Positions 22,703 to 35,081 of a DNA stretch of 64,000 bases are shown here, piece after piece. The stretch's first letter is position 1. Each line of letters opens with the position of its first letter. Source of the stretch: Paulownia fortunei (lineage: Eukaryota; Streptophyta; Magnoliopsida; Lamiales; Paulowniaceae); contig CM033110.1 in NCBI GenBank assembly GCA_019321725.1, positions 6,193,278-6,257,277 on the forward strand. Reading direction: 5' to 3'. Below the pieces are notes generated by a model. The model was given only the letters and a program-made list of their open reading frames with translations, did not search any database and was not told the DNA's origin. Position numbers and translations under genes: made by a program.

Positions 22703-23040
22703 ACATGGTAATGATTGTTGTGTTTTACATTGATAACATTCTAATGACATGATGTAGGAATGTTGTAGTCAACTAAGACTTGTCATCTACTAAGTTCTCC
22801 ATGAGGGATTTGGTAGAAGTATCCTAAGGATTGGGGAATGAGATCTATAGAGATAGATCTGAAAGGATGCTTGGACTATCCTAAATCCAAGTACATAGAT
22901 TAGATACTAAAAGGGTTAAGCATGGAAGAATCCTATGAGAGATTCTTGTTTTTTGAGTCATTGGATTTCTCTTTCGAAGTTCTCGTCCCCGAAGACTTTT
23001 GAAAGAAAAAGAAATAATGGCTCACATACTTTATATATCT
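22703..23040 (+). pseudogene. Copia reverse transcriptase, C-terminal part
   Basis: The host frame resumes after the insertion: MVMIVVFYIDNILM holds the catalytic position, which in working copia RT reads YVDD and here reads YIDN. Further on, SMRDLVEVSYGLGNEIYRDR, then SERMLGLSQSKYID and LKGLSMEES follow the copia RT order closely. The sequence then breaks up around 22980-23090 with a probable deletion of the RT/RNase H connection. Confidence 0.85.
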
Positions 23041-23094
23041 TTGATAAAAAACATAAAATACGAAAATTTATGTACATGATTTGATATTAGAAAT

Positions 23095-23518
23095 ACACTA
23101 AGTGTCGAGTAGATATTCATCATTTTAATGGAAAAAGCATTGGAAGCCGTAAAGACAATCTCTTAGTACTTATAAGCACTAAGGATCTTTTCTTGGAGTA
23201 CGGTTATGGAGAACTAAAACTACGATGCTTCATCTAGTTTTTAATCTAAAGTATATGATTTGAAGTCTATATCTAGATTTGTGTTCATCTTCATGTGGGA
23301 CTATTGTGCAAGCAAAGAAGTTAAGGTCTCATCAAAGGATCCAAGTAAAAATAAATTAGTGATACCATGATTCTGAAAATCGATAATAGAGGCAACATCT
23401 GCGTGGAAAGAGTTGTCTCGATAGAAAATATAGCAGACCCAATAATTTAACCCTGAGATAAGTATTTGAAGGACATCTTGGAAATGATGGGCCTTAATAC
23501 GAGGGCAATTATCTCTAA
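23095..23518 (+). pseudogene. Copia RNase H remnant
   Basis: Fragments around KDLFLEYGYGELKLRCF match the copia phrase KDLFLVYG-GELKLRGYTD at the start of RNase H. Pieces near 23440-23515 (QTQ-FNPEIS, then WK-WALI) match the ADPLTK-to-GLR tail. Many stops are present. A parallel and similarly decayed copy lies at 44789-45451. Confidence 0.7.
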
Positions 23519-23521
23519 GAC

Positions 23522-23532
23522 AAGTGGGAGAT
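23522..23532 (+). other. Polypurine tract of copia element 1
   Basis: AAGTGGGAGAT immediately precedes TGTTAAAG of the 3' LTR. This is the usual Ty1/copia plus-strand primer in plants. Confidence 0.88.
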
Positions 23533-25765
23533 TGTTAAAGTAGTGCCCAATGAGCTAATTAATTTGGCCGTTATCACTAAAATGGCAATCTTCATCTTAG
23601 ATTCTTTATAAGAATTAGATGAAGTTCTTAGATCACATATAGCTATGGGGCATGGTTGCGCATATGATGACGATCGTAGAATATGCCTCCAAGGTCGTGG
23701 TCTTAAAATGTTCCAAGTTAAGGATCAATGGTATGGGACATCATTGATCCTACTGAGACTTGTGCATACGATGCAGGCTCGAAAGGAGGATGTCTTATTC
23801 TATGGGCATTACTGTAGTGACACTAGTACATGTATGTGGGTGTTTGTTAGGGAACAAGTACACTGAACTATGGAAATTCTCAATTGAAAATATTCTATTG
23901 TCGAATAAGAATTTCCTCATTACGGTAGTGCAAGAATTAGAACTTAGACTTGAAGCACCATGATAAACTTGTGTATAACATATTACACCTTGATGTATTT
24001 TTTGATTGCATGATAATCAGAAAGGGTTTACATTGGATGTAACATCTTCATGTGTGGAGGTTAATAAGTGGCCAACAAAGGATCTATCACCTATTTAGAT
24101 GAATAGGTGAATCTCTTATATGTTACACTATACTTGACTCTAAAATCCTTAGCTAAGGTTGGATGAAAATTAGACGTGGGGTTTTCTAATTATTCATCAT
24201 CAAGTAAAGCTACTAGGAATGGATATATAGTTATTCAACAATTAGGGTTTTGACTAATCATCCACGTCATAGGCTCAATTAAGAAATTAGATGATGGAAG
24301 GACCGTACTTGCATGGTATTTGTAATTAGAATAGGTTCGCACCTTCACTTAATACTATGAGTCATAATGCATTGTTAGATTCTTCCCAAGACTTGTGGGT
24401 TATTGGAATTAATGGGTTAATTTTAATAGAATTAATTAATTAGATTAATTAATTGGAATAATTAATTGTTCAATTAAGTCATAAGAGTTATGGGCCCATG
24501 ACTAGCTTAGAGTGAACCTAAGAGGTCACACACTAAGTTCGAAAGAGTACACTTCTAACTAGAACATATCTAAGGGTTTGATCAAATTAATTAATGGAGA
24601 TTAATTAATTTGGAGCTCAAAATTAATTTAAGAAGTTAAATCAATTTATTCAATTAAATAATTTAATTTTTTAATTGGACCTAATAAAATTAAGGAACCT
24701 ATGTGGAGCTAATTAATTAATTGATATGATCAATTAATTAAATAGGTATAAATTAATTTAAGGAGTTGAATTAATTTATTTGATTAAATAATATGGTTAT
24801 TTAATTGGACCTAATAAGATTAGGAGCCCTATATATGATCAAGTTAATTAATTGATATAATCAATTAATTAAATTGGGCATATTAAATAATGAGATTATT
24901 TAATAGGTTTTAATATCATGAAAAAGCCCAAGTAGAACTAATTAATTAAGTTGGGCTTATTTAATTGATGAAGATCAATTAATTGGACTTAATTAATTTA
25001 ATTGAAGTCCAAACCCAAGTTAATGGGCTTGTATGAGGCCCATTAGGAAGTTTAATTACAAGATTAAACTTGTCTTAGAATTTGATGGAAAGAAAGAACT
25101 AAATGAGGAAAGAAGCATGAGGAAACCTAGTGGGATTAGGATTGGAGGAGTCCTATAAGAGGACTCCACCTTATGGCCGAAATTAAGAGCTTCATGGAAG
25201 CCAAAATCGGCCATCCCAAGAAAAAGAAAAGTCGCCTCCTTTCTCCCTCATTCTTGATTCTTTTCTTCCATCATAAGGCTCCACCTTTTGATCATGGTTC
25301 AATTCTTCTATTCACTAGGTGAATTAAGAACTGAACTCCATATATTATAGAGTAGAATAAGCCTTTTGAATCTACTAGCATGGATTCAATTGGTGTAGAT
25401 ATTTCTAATGTAGGGATATGCTTAGAGGGGTAACACTTGCGACTCTAAACAAATTGCCTCCAACATGAGAGGTTTGAAATCAAGATTTATGAAAGCAGAT
25501 CGTGGATGTATTCAAGATTCGCTAAGAGTTCATGGAAAGAAAATGAATTGAATTGTTTTTTTGCATCTTTATCAATCGAATTGCAAATCAAGGTAATGGT
25601 TTTTGAAACCTTCTTAGTGTAAGCATAAAAGAAAAGAACAACTAAGTAATCACGAAAGGATTTTGGGATTCATTTGTAATTACATGTGATGTAATGTTTG
25701 TTTTATTTTTGAAAACTTTTAAATTTTGCTACGTATACATTTCTCGGGATCGCACAAACCCAACA
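23533..25765 (+). repeat. 3' LTR of copia element 1
   Basis: It begins TGTTAAAGTAGTG and ends AACCCAACA, followed by ACTTC. It matches 5306-7512 with scattered substitutions and small indels, including the AATTAATTAA-rich centre. Confidence 0.9.
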
Positions 25766-26070
25766 ACTTCATCATGATTAAATCTGGCTCTTGTCTCACC
25801 AATGAAAGTGCTAAACATATCCTCTAAGTATGACTTTTTCTCACCTTCTTGGTTGTTAGAGTTGGATGGATTATTGTAGCGCAGATGAGGTTGGAGCACA
25901 TTCTTGTTGTTTCTATAAGATAAGTTTCATGGATGTGAATGCCCCGGATGGTAGTGAGTTGGCAACTGATTGCTCCTATAATTAAAGTTTCAGTTATTCC
26001 TAAAGTTTACTTGCTCATTGGTCTCTTGTAGATTGAAAGAAGATGCAGTAGTATCCACCTTGCAGTAAAC
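25766..26070 (-). pseudogene. Gag fragment, Athila-like element 1 (right of copia insertion)
   Basis: The minus strand reads VDTTASSFNLQETNEQVNF, then NVLQPHLRYNNPSNSNNQ, EDMFSTFIGETRARFN and DEV. This is the gag C-terminal linker of Athila/Tat elements and leads straight into the fragment left of 5305 once the copia insertion is removed. The sequence ends near 26070, where a truncated plus-strand LTR begins, so the gag core, leader and 5' LTR have been deleted. Confidence 0.78.
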
Positions 26071-27341
26071 AAATTTAGGTCATATCTCTTAAGCCCTAAT
26101 TAATTTTGGGCTCAAATTTGGATATGTTATACCCAAGAGGTAAATAAACGAGTTTGGTATAGACAAGATAGTGAGAAAATGTGTTAAAATTATAAAAACA
26201 TAGGCTGCAATGTGCTGTTGTTGTTAAAGGATGACTCTTGGACATGATTCAGTAATTTGACCATATCTTCCTCATCCGATAGCTAAATTTGACAAATGAT
26301 ATATGAAATTATATCAACACCAAAAGAACTTTTTCTCTTTATGCATCATCACAATCTGGCTGTATTCGACCTAAAAATGCAATTCAATCTGGTAGGTGAA
26401 AATTTTAAGGACTTGGTGTAACAACTTACCAACTCTTCGCAACTAGCATACCACTTGATTAACTCCTCCATTATTTGTTTAGCCTCTAGCATACTCCAAG
26501 TACTATAAATAGGCCATGTATTAAGCTTGTAAGAGGGGGGGTAGAGGGTTTCTTTAGGTTAAGTTTTCTAGTATGTATGTTTTCTAGTAATGTAAGTTTT
26601 TTAGTAGTAATAGAAATTCATTCTCTAGTTTCTCTTCTATTTTTAGTCTTTCCTACTTTTATTATATCTTTCTAAATTTTATTTTGTTGAGAAAAATGGG
26701 TGAACCTCTTGATGGAGGAAGAGGAACGATTATATTGGTAGAAAATGTTTAAGTATATTGTATTATTATTTTGAGTTTTGATCTAAACCCTACTTATTTT
26801 GTAGTGATTCTTGATTTATGTATCTCCAATAGTACAACAAATACTTGAGTTCATTTAGCTTATTTTTCGATTTTATCCCATCGACTACTAATGTGAAACG
26901 TTGATTTGTTGTTGATAAAGGTGTGCATAAATGCTTGATCCCATAAATAAGTGTTGGCGTTAAGAGATAATTTGTAAATAGTAAGATAATGTCATGATTA
27001 CCTTATTGCATAAGCTATTTGATAATATCTTTCCATTAGAACCTTCATTATGTATAGATTCCAATTGGAGAAATTAAAAGAGGTAAAAAGAATAATTAAC
27101 CATTTCTCTATCCAAAACTCAAGAGTGGATCCCTAATCCTCAGTACTTTTATTACTTTGATTTTTTTGTAGTCATACATACATTAATTGTTCATATATTC
27201 TGATTCACATAAATCCCATTTTTTCAAGAATTATAATCCTGAATTCTTCAAGCAACTTTCCTATGGATCGACCTCGAACTCACGATAAATTTATTATTTA
27301 ATACAATTTACACTTGAGTTTGCAACCTTAAAGTTGTAGCA
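26071..27341 (+). repeat. Left LTR of element E, 5' truncated
   Basis: It matches 43505-44788 from AGGTCATATCTCTTAAGCCC to GTTGTAGCA. The first 360 or so bases, including the TGATAAG start, are missing where it joins the gag of Athila-like element 1. Confidence 0.88.
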
Positions 27342-27347
27342 AATTTT

Positions 27348-27365
27348 TGGCGCCGTTGTCGGGGA
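27348..27365 (+). other. tRNA-Asp-type primer-binding site, element E
   Basis: TGGCGCCGTTGTCGGGGA differs from the plant tRNA-Asp complement at one base. It lies six bases after the LTR end, with the ATTTT spacer usual in Athila/Tat elements. Confidence 0.92.
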
Positions 27366-27507
27366 AGGCAAGGTAAAGTATTCAAGTTTGTTAATATTAT
27401 TTTTTCTTTGTAAATATAGTTTATTTATTTTCTTTATGGATATATGGTTATATGGTATCACAGTCATAATTATCAGTGTTTAGTTAGAAATAATTCTGAA
27501 ACTTTGT

Positions 27508-28990
27508 TTGGAAATCAGTTTGAATCATCTCTACACAATTCCACCGTGGCTGAAAAAGAAAGTGTCTAGGATGAAAATGAGAATCAACAGGTGTGTACCA
27601 TGCGTTATTACTTGTAACCTCCTCGAAATTCTTCTCATTCATGTTTCATTTTTCCTCTCAATACAATCAACTTTCTATTCAAGCCAGGTATGATCCCTTT
27701 ACTTCCTAATTTCTATAGTTTAGACTCTAAAAGCCCTTACTTCCATTTGAAAGAATTTGATGAAGTATATGCCACTTTTAATGATCAAACTTGCACAAAT
27801 GAGATTGTTAAGCTCAAATTATTTCCTTTTTCTTTAAAAGATAAAGAAAAAAATTGGCTTAATTCTTTAAAACCTAGGTGAATTGGCACTTGGCAAGAAA
27901 TGCAAGCTGAATTTTTAAAAAATTATTTCCAACTCATAAAACTAATGCTTTGAAAAGACAAATTCAATTTTTTTCTCAAAATTCTAATGAAACTTTCTTT
28001 CAATGTTAGGAAAGATTTAAAGATTTGTTGAATTCATACCCCGCTTAATTAGTTTCTTTTATGAAGGTTTAACTCCTGAAATAAAATAATTTGTTGAAAC
28101 AATGTGTAATGGTGAGTTTCTTAATAAAGAACATGTTGAAGCCCTAGAATATCTAAATCATTTGGTAGAAAACTTTCAATCATGGCACAGTGTTAATTCT
28201 TTCGAATGTTCTATTAGATCTAATCTTGCTAATAGTAATAAAGAAAAATATTACCCTAGCCAAAAGATGATCTAAATGCTAGGCTTGCTAGTTTAACAAG
28301 AAAAGTTGAAGCCATGGAACTTAAAAAAGTAAAGAAAATCAAATTTGTGCAAGAAGAAGAAGTTTGTAGCAATTGTGAACTTTTGGGGTACTCCACCAAT
28401 GAATGTCCAAACATTCCAGTACAAGTAAATTTCATGAACACATTCAAAAAACCTTTCATTCTTTATATTCTAAAACTTACAATCCATAATGGAGAAATCA
28501 TCCCAATTTTAGTTGGCGAGATGATAATTGTGCCCAACCTCTGCATTCACAAAAACCACCAAACTTTCATTCTTATCCAGCTCCACATACAAAATCCCTT
28601 GAGGAGACTTTGCAAGCATTTATGCATGAACAAACAAACATCAATAAGATCAAAAGCACACTTTCAACACTGACAGCTTCTTTGCGTACTCATGAAAAAG
28701 GTAAATTTCCTGCTCAACCTCAACCTAATCCTTCCACTCAGTGTTATATTTCTTCTTTAGGTGAAAATTCAGTCAAGTGGCTAATTCAGTCACAACTCTT
28801 TAGAATGGAAAAGTTATTGATAAGACTATTCATCCCAAGGAGAAATATTCTAATCTACCTCCAGAAATGAAGAATGAAAATAGTCTTGACGATGAAGGTA
28901 AGTGTGAAAATGATGAAAAAGAAAAACATTTACCTCCAGCAACCTTTCCTCAAAGATTGCAAGCAACTCAGGAAATTGAACTCAAATGCT
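27508..28990 (+). pseudogene. Gag, element E
   Basis: Reading across shifts gives SCFIFPLNTINFLFKPGMIP, then SPYFHLKEFDEVYATF and LKLFPFSLKDKEKNWLNSLK, the retrotransposon gag domain of Athila/Tat elements. GTWQEMQAEFLKNYF and a decayed RFKDLLNSYP follow. A zinc-knuckle-like CSNCELLGYSTNECPNIP lies near 28365; its spacing resembles the family but lacks the knuckle histidine. The tail near 28600-28870 is broken into short frames. Gag would form the particle and bind RNA. At least three frameshifts and a stop after LNSLKPR disable it. Confidence 0.85.
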
Positions 28991-29039
28991 GAAATCTTTG
29001 ATTTTTAAACAAGTCAAGATTAATATTCCATTATTGGAT

Positions 29040-29534
29040 GCAATCAAGCAAGTTCCACCTTAAGCCAAATTTTTGAAAGATTTGTGTACAATCAAAAGAA
29101 AACATCATGTACAAAAGAAGGTATTTTTAACTAAAAGTGTTAGTTTAATCATTCAATAATTCACTCCACCCAAATACAAAGATCCAGGTTGTCCAACAAT
29201 TTCATGTATCAAAGGAAACACTAGAATAAAGCGTGTTTTGCTTGATCTTGGTGCTAGTGTAAATCTTCTACCTTTCTCAGTTTATGAACAGTTAGGTTTG
29301 GGAGAACTTAAAATAACTTCTGTTGTACTCCAACTAGTTGACCATTCGATTAAAATTCTAAAGGGAGTAGTAGAAGATGTGTTGGTACAAATTGATAAGT
29401 TTTACTTTCAAATTGATTTCTTTGTTTTGGGCACAAAGCCTGTTGTACAAACACATACACAAATTCCTATCATTTTGGATCGTCCTTTTCTTGCAACTTC
29501 AAATACTTTGATCAATTGTAGGAATAGTATTTGA
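29040..29534 (+). pseudogene. Aspartic protease, element E
   Basis: The frame at 29238-29534 reads LDLGASVNLLPFSVYEQLG at its start, the retropepsin active site in the DLGAS form used by this clade. LQLVDHSIKILKGVVEDV follows, then IILDRPFLATS, the second conserved loop (ILGRPFLAT in relatives). Upstream, DLCTIKRKH and PGCPTISC belong to the gag-protease junction but carry a stop near 29158. The frame runs four bases into the start of the linker frame. Confidence 0.88.
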
Positions 29535-31406
29535 AGTTATCATTTGGAAATATGACTTTGGAACTAAATGTATTTAATATTTGTAAGCAACCTGTAGAAG
29601 ATGTCGAAGTACAGGAAGTTGATTCAATCAAGGAACTTGTTCATGAATATTTAACTACCACTAACTCTTCCGATTATTTGGAGACTTGTTTTAAAAGTGA
29701 AAGTATTTGTAAAAAGGCACACGCTAACACTCTCTTTGAATTTTCGCAGGTACAAGAAAATCATTTTTGAAAGCCAATGTTTGAAAAACTTTCATCATCA
29801 ACAGTAAAATCTATTCCATCAAGTATTAAAGCTCCCACGGTTGATTTGAAACATTTGCCAGTTGATTTGAAATACTCTTTCTTGGGTGAGAATGAGACTT
29901 TTTCAGTAATAATTTCTTCCAAACTTGATGCATCTCAAGAAGGTAAGTTGATCAAAACTCTAAAAATGCATAAGAATATTTTAGGATGGACCATTGCTGA
30001 TATTAAAGGTATTAGTCCTCTAATTTGCACACATAACATCTATCTAGAGGAAAATGCTAAATCTTCTAGAGAAATGCAACGAAGGCTAAATCCTAATATG
30101 AAAGAAGTAGTGAGAAATGAAGTCATTAAACTCTTAGATAATAGAATCATTTATCCTATTTATGATAACAAATGGGTAAGTCCTACTCAAGTTATACCTA
30201 AGAAATCTGGAGTTACTGTAGTCAACAATAAGAATGATGAAATAATTCCAACTAGGACTGTTACTGGTTGGCGAATGTGCATTGACTATAGGAAACTCAA
30301 CTCAATTACTAGAAAAGATCATTTTCCATTATCTTTCATGGATCAAATTTTAGAAAGAGTTGCGGGACATGAATTTTATTGCTTTTTAGATGGATATTCT
30401 AGGTATAATCAAATTGTAATTGCACTTGAAGATCAAGAGAAAACAACTTTTACATGTCCTTTTAGTATTTTTGCATATCGAAGAATGCCTTTTAGATTAT
30501 GTAATGTACTAGCTACATTCCAACGATGCATGCTTAGTATTTTTAGTGGGATGGTTGAACATTTTCTTGAAGTTTTCATGGATGATTTTTCTATTTTTGG
30601 TGATTCATTCGATGATTGCCTATCTAATTTATAAAATGTTTGATCAGGGTTGAAGAAAAGAATCTTGCGCTCAATTAGGAGAAATGTCATTTCATGGTAA
30701 CAACTGGTATTGATCTTGGACACATTATTTCATCAAAAGGTATTGAGGTTGATAAATCTAAAATTGAGTTAATTACCAATTTGCCAGCACCAAAGACTGT
30801 GAAGGAGGTAAGATTATTTTTAGGACATGCTAATTTTTATAGAAGATTTATTAAAGATTTTAGTATAATATCTAATCCTTTGTGTAATCTTTTAACAAAA
30901 GACACTATTTTTGAATGGACTAGAAATTGTGAAAATGCTTTTGTTAAACTTAAAAGTATGCTTATATCTGCTCCAATCATGCAGCCTCTAGATTGGACTT
31001 TACCTTTTGAAATAATGTGTGATGCTAGTGACTATGTTGTTGGAGTTGTCTTGGGACAAAGAAAAGATAAGAAACCATATGTTATTTACTATGCAAGTAA
31101 AACTTTAAATAGTGCTCAATTGTATTATTCAACAACTGAAAAAGAATTATTTGTTGTAGTTTTTGCATTGGACTAATTTAGATCTTATCTTATTGGCTCA
31201 CCAGTTGTTGTTTTCATTGATCATGCAATTTTGAAATGTCTTTTGTCAAAAAAAGATGCCAAATCGAGACTGATTAGGTGCATTCTCTTACTCCAAGAAT
31301 TTATTATTACGATTTGAGATAAGAAGGGAGTAGAGAATGTGGTGGCTGGTCATTTGTCGAGACTTGTTTGTAATGACTCATTTCAAACCACATCCATTAA
31401 TGACAC
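29531..31406 (+). pseudogene. Linker, reverse transcriptase and RNase H, element E
   Basis: The linker (29531-29770) is followed by an open 285-codon RT frame (29777-30634). It shows LKHLPVDLKYSFLGENETF, RRLNPNMKEVVRNEV, CIDYRKLN, DGYSRYNQI, MPFRLCN and the catalytic FMDDFSIFG, so both catalytic aspartates are kept. Stops occur at 30632 and in the next few codons. A second open stretch (30694-31176) holds the thumb (FLGHANFYRRFIKDFS) and RNase H (CDASDYVVGVVLGQR, then TTEKELFVVVFALD). RNase H runs on through stops to FQTTSIND at 31406, where the family A insertion cuts it. Confidence 0.92.
31402..31406. repeat. Target-site duplication GACAC (partner TACAC at 38530-38534)
   Basis: Four of five bases match. 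The host frame reads DT at this point and continues FSDEQLF on the other side, so the duplication is also supported by restored continuity of element E. Confidence 0.88.
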
Positions 31407-33666
31407 TGTAACACCCCTTAACCTAACTGCAGAACCTTAACAAGCTAATACAGTTAAATCAAGAATTGATAACTTTTCATCAACACTAGAGTTATGGTTT
31501 TGATAAAAGTTCTCATTTTTGGCTATAAGAGAAAGAACTTGAATTCATTTGTTGTTTCATTTCATTTTAAACACACCATATACATAAAACAAAAATTGAG
31601 TATATCTGTTACAAAACCATAACAGAACGGCTTATTTAAAAACAAAACAGAGTTTTCAAAATATGCTACAAAACAGCTCGAAGCATGGCATATGAACAAA
31701 TCTCTGTCCGGCCACTATAGAGACTCAGTCAACTTCTAAACCTGTACATTTCCACCTGCATCACATGAATCTAATAAGCTAAAAGCTCAGTAAGGTGAAA
31801 CTGATGCAATAACAAATAGCGTACATGCAAATCACATAAATGATTAAATACATTATTTAATTTAATAACTTTCTTTTATAAATCATTCTTTAGGGCCCTT
31901 GAAGTGTGGTACCTAACTAATAGTGATAGACCGTAATTTTTGGAGCCTGTTCATAATGATTGGCTAATAAGAGAACTAATATGGGGTTTCCATACTTGGT
32001 CTTTCAACCTTAGGTATTAGCCGTATTCTATCTTATTCATTATGGCTTTCCTATACCAATTTTTCAACCTCAAGTATTCGCCACCATTTGTTGGGTCCAC
32101 CGATCCCTCCCGCGTCCCTTGTCTACCCGACCATCAATCAAGTACCATACTTACTTTTCAAAAACCTCATTATATTCTTAATAGTGTCATGCTTCATGAA
32201 CCATGAATGCATTAAACATTACATCATTTGATAAACAATAACAATCACATTAAAACATGAACAAACATTATATGATTATTGTGATACAGCAAATGAAAGC
32301 TTCAACTTACCTCAAGTCCACTTTGTGGCAAGTGAAAAGATCAATCTCTTTGGAAGATAGGATGTGTTAAAGGCCTAACATAATCAAATCATGTACCATT
32401 TAATATCCTTTTTATAAATTATTTAGTCTATTATAGTTAAAGTTCATATACACTTTTTAATCTTTTGTAAATAATTCCATATCAATTACATAACCTTAAA
32501 AAACAATGCATATTCCCTATTTTACTACTAATTCAAGACATTAAATATTAGGGCAGCCACTAAATAACTAATAATTCAAATAGAATTCAAATTAACATGA
32601 CGTAAATTCGGTTCTAACTTAAATTGATTGTACCCTCCAATTAAGCAAACTAATTGCTATTGTTTTCAATCATTCAAAGGAACTTCCAAACACAATATAA
32701 TCATTACAAGATTAATAGCAATAAGTAAATTAAGCATATTTCACAAGGCTATCAATTTTGCTAGAAACTAGATTAACTAGCTTGGTTTTGGCTTCAAGTC
32801 TATCCCACTTGAGTTTTCATTCATACAAAAACATACTAAAATATGTAACCATCCAAGATACTATAAATTCATCATAAGAAACATTGAAAAAGAATATACC
32901 TTGATTAAGTTGGAATTAAGCTTCAAAACCAACAGTTTTCAAGTTTAAAAGGGTAGAAACTTGTTCTAGTTTGTGTTCTATGCATTCCTATGACTTGGAG
33001 TATGAGAGTGTAGAAATTTGGGAGAAACTTGGAGAAGGTCTGGTCATTTTTTAGGTGATTCCACAAGAAAACAAGGCTAAAAATGACTTGTTTGACATTT
33101 CAAAGAAAGATAAGTGAAGGGTGATGATTGGTTGACTCATGCTTGGTGTCTTCTCATGCAAAGAACCACGTTTATGGGCTAGGGAGATGAAAAAAATGAT
33201 GCTTTGGTGTTATAATCAAGTGCAATGCGGTTAACAATGGTTTCATGCAACCTAGTCAACCAACCAATCAAATTACACCATTTTGCATACTTTTAGTTCT
33301 TAGCTAAATGTAACATATTTCAAGCAAATATTTAGGCAATTAATCACTTTAGAATGTAACAAGTATGGAGCAATACGAATAATTTATTTCATGGCCATTC
33401 AACACATCAATCTTCCTTAATCGAGATACCGAGCTTTTCACTACAAAAAGACACTTAAGGAATATGTTAAATCAAGAAACAAAAGTTTGATCTCATATTT
33501 CATGTACTAATGCATGTTATAGCATAACTGGAGCATATAGTAATAATTATTCATGTTCGTGCAATCATGCTATTTGTATGCCATAATCTAATAATGCGTA
33601 TTGTTTAGATGAATATTCATGCAAGATGCTTATTATTGGCTATGTATGAGAGAATTGGGCATTATA
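31407..33666 (-). repeat. 3' LTR of nested family A chromovirus
   Basis: It is complete at 2260 bases, with its 3' end TGTTACA at 31407 abutting GACAC. Its 5' start is decayed to TATAATGCCC (C-to-T on the plus strand). The region just upstream lacks about 35 bases, including the polypurine tract, that are present before the LTR at 51317. Confidence 0.9.
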
Positions 33667-35081
33667 ATCCAAATAATTCTGTATACTTACTCTGGATTTC
33701 TTCTTCTCTTTCCCACATGGCCTCTTCTATAGAATGATTCCTCCATAATACTTTAACAAGTCGAATCTTTTTCGTTCTTAACTCTTTTTCCTACCGATCC
33801 AAAATTTGTACTGGTTTCTCTTAATAAGCTAAATCAGGAGTCAATTCCAACGGTTCATAACTCAACACATGAGAGGGGTTTGAAATGTACTTTCTCAACA
33901 TAGACACATGGAAAACATTGTGAACACTAGATAATGACGGAGGTAAGGCCACTCTATAAGCTTTATCACCAACTCTCTCGAGAATCTCAAATGGGCCGAC
34001 ATACCTTGGGCTGAGTTTTCCTTTCTTTCAAAATCTCATGACACCTTTTATGGGAGCTACTTTTAAGAACACATGATCCCCAACGGTGAACTCTAGATCT
34101 TTACTTTGTTTATCTGCATAACTTTTATGTCTACTCTGTGCGATCTTTGTTTCTCTCTCGTATCTTCTCCACTACCTTAGCAGTATGTTGAACTATTTAT
34201 GGACCAAGTAGGCTTCGTTCTCCAAATTCATCCCAATGAACTAGAGATCTATATTTTTTTCCATACAATACTTCATAAGGCGCCATTCTAAGTAAACTCC
34301 ACTAATGGAAGTTTCGCATCCCAACTCCCTTGAAAATCTGGCACACAAGCTCTTAACATATCCTCTAATATCTGAATAACCATCTCTGATTGCCCATCAC
34401 TTTGTGGATGAAATGATGTGCTAAATGCAAGTTTCGTTCCCATGGACTGTGTAAGCTCTTCCAAAATGTAGATGTAAACTTAGGATCTCTGTCGGACAAT
34501 ATTGAATCTGGCACCCCATGTAACCTGACTATCTCTTTAATATATTCTTGAGCATACTGGTCCATATTGTACGTGGATTTCATTGGAAGAAAATGGGTTG
34601 ATTTAGCTAATCTATCAACAATCACCCACATGGAATTATACCCCTTTTGTGTTCTAGGTAATCCAAGCACAAAGTCCATTGTAATGTGCTCCCATTTCCA
34701 CTCTGGAATCAATAAAGGCTTCAACAACCCTGATGGTCTTTGATGTTCAATCTTAACTTGTTGACAAGTTAGACATTCAACCACAAATTTTGCTATCTCT
34801 CTCTTCATTTTAGGCCACCAATAATGTTGTTGTAAGTCCTTATATATTTTTGTGCTACCTGGGTGTATCGAGTAAGGAGTAGTATGAGCTTCTTCTAATA
34901 TATCTGCTTTCATGGCCTTGTCAAATGGCACACACAGTCTCCCTTTATATCGAATAATCCCATCATCAGTAATAGAGAAGTCTGGCCTCTTTCCTACCTC
35001 AATCATTATTTTCAATCTACACAAATGTATATCCACCTTTTGATCTTCTCTAATTCTATCCTGAAGTGCAGGTCTCAACAC
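33667..35081 (-). pseudogene. Integrase with chromodomain-type C-terminus, nested family A
   Basis: The open frame 35081-34365 carries the zinc-binding region ([15 protein letters not shown], then CLTCQQVK). The catalytic core follows, with the first aspartate in [10 protein letters not shown] and the second in [15 protein letters not shown]. It then shifts frame ([18 protein letters not shown]) before the region of the catalytic glutamate. Toward 33667, broken frames show RMAPYEVLYGKK, then [13 protein letters not shown] and WE-E-E-type wording of the chromovirus C-terminus. Integrase inserts cDNA, and the chromodomain-like end steers it to chromatin in relatives. This copy is inactive. Confidence 0.88.

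Larger units (their letters stand above)
5306..25765 (+). mobile_element. Ty1/copia element 1 with two LTRs and a nested OTA tandem
   Basis: A 5' LTR (5306-7512), an initiator-Met primer-binding site, RT and RNase H remnants, a polypurine tract and a 3' LTR (23533-25765) are all in plus orientation with a perfect ACTTC duplication. Without the nested element (9998-22702) the interior is only about 3.3 kb. Gag, protease and integrase are not recognisable, so there were large internal losses. RT and RNase H wording resembles Tork/Angela-type copia lineages, but that placement is tentative. It is not autonomous. Confidence 0.9.
2283..26070 (-). mobile_element. Athila-like Ty3/gypsy element 1, split by copia element
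   Basis: Minus-strand remnants appear in the order gag (26070-25766, then 5305-4964), protease, RT, RNase H start and integrase, the Ty3/gypsy order. The copia element at 5306-25765 lies inside gag. Removing it and one copy of ACTTC brings the two gag halves together. Neither LTR is visible: the family A LTR lies against its 3' end at 2282, and a truncated plus-strand LTR lies against its gag end near 26070. The sequence families belong to the Athila/Tat (OTA) clade. The element is degraded throughout and cannot move on its own. Confidence 0.85.

Noticed and set aside
23645..23963. Two overlapping plus-strand frames inside the copia 3' LTR
   Set aside because: The equivalent stretches at 5400-5700 and 45590-45900 are not open, and there is no protein-like pattern.
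28256..28459. Minus-strand frame opposite gag of element E
   Set aside because: It is the complement of a recognisable gag/zinc-knuckle region on the plus strand.
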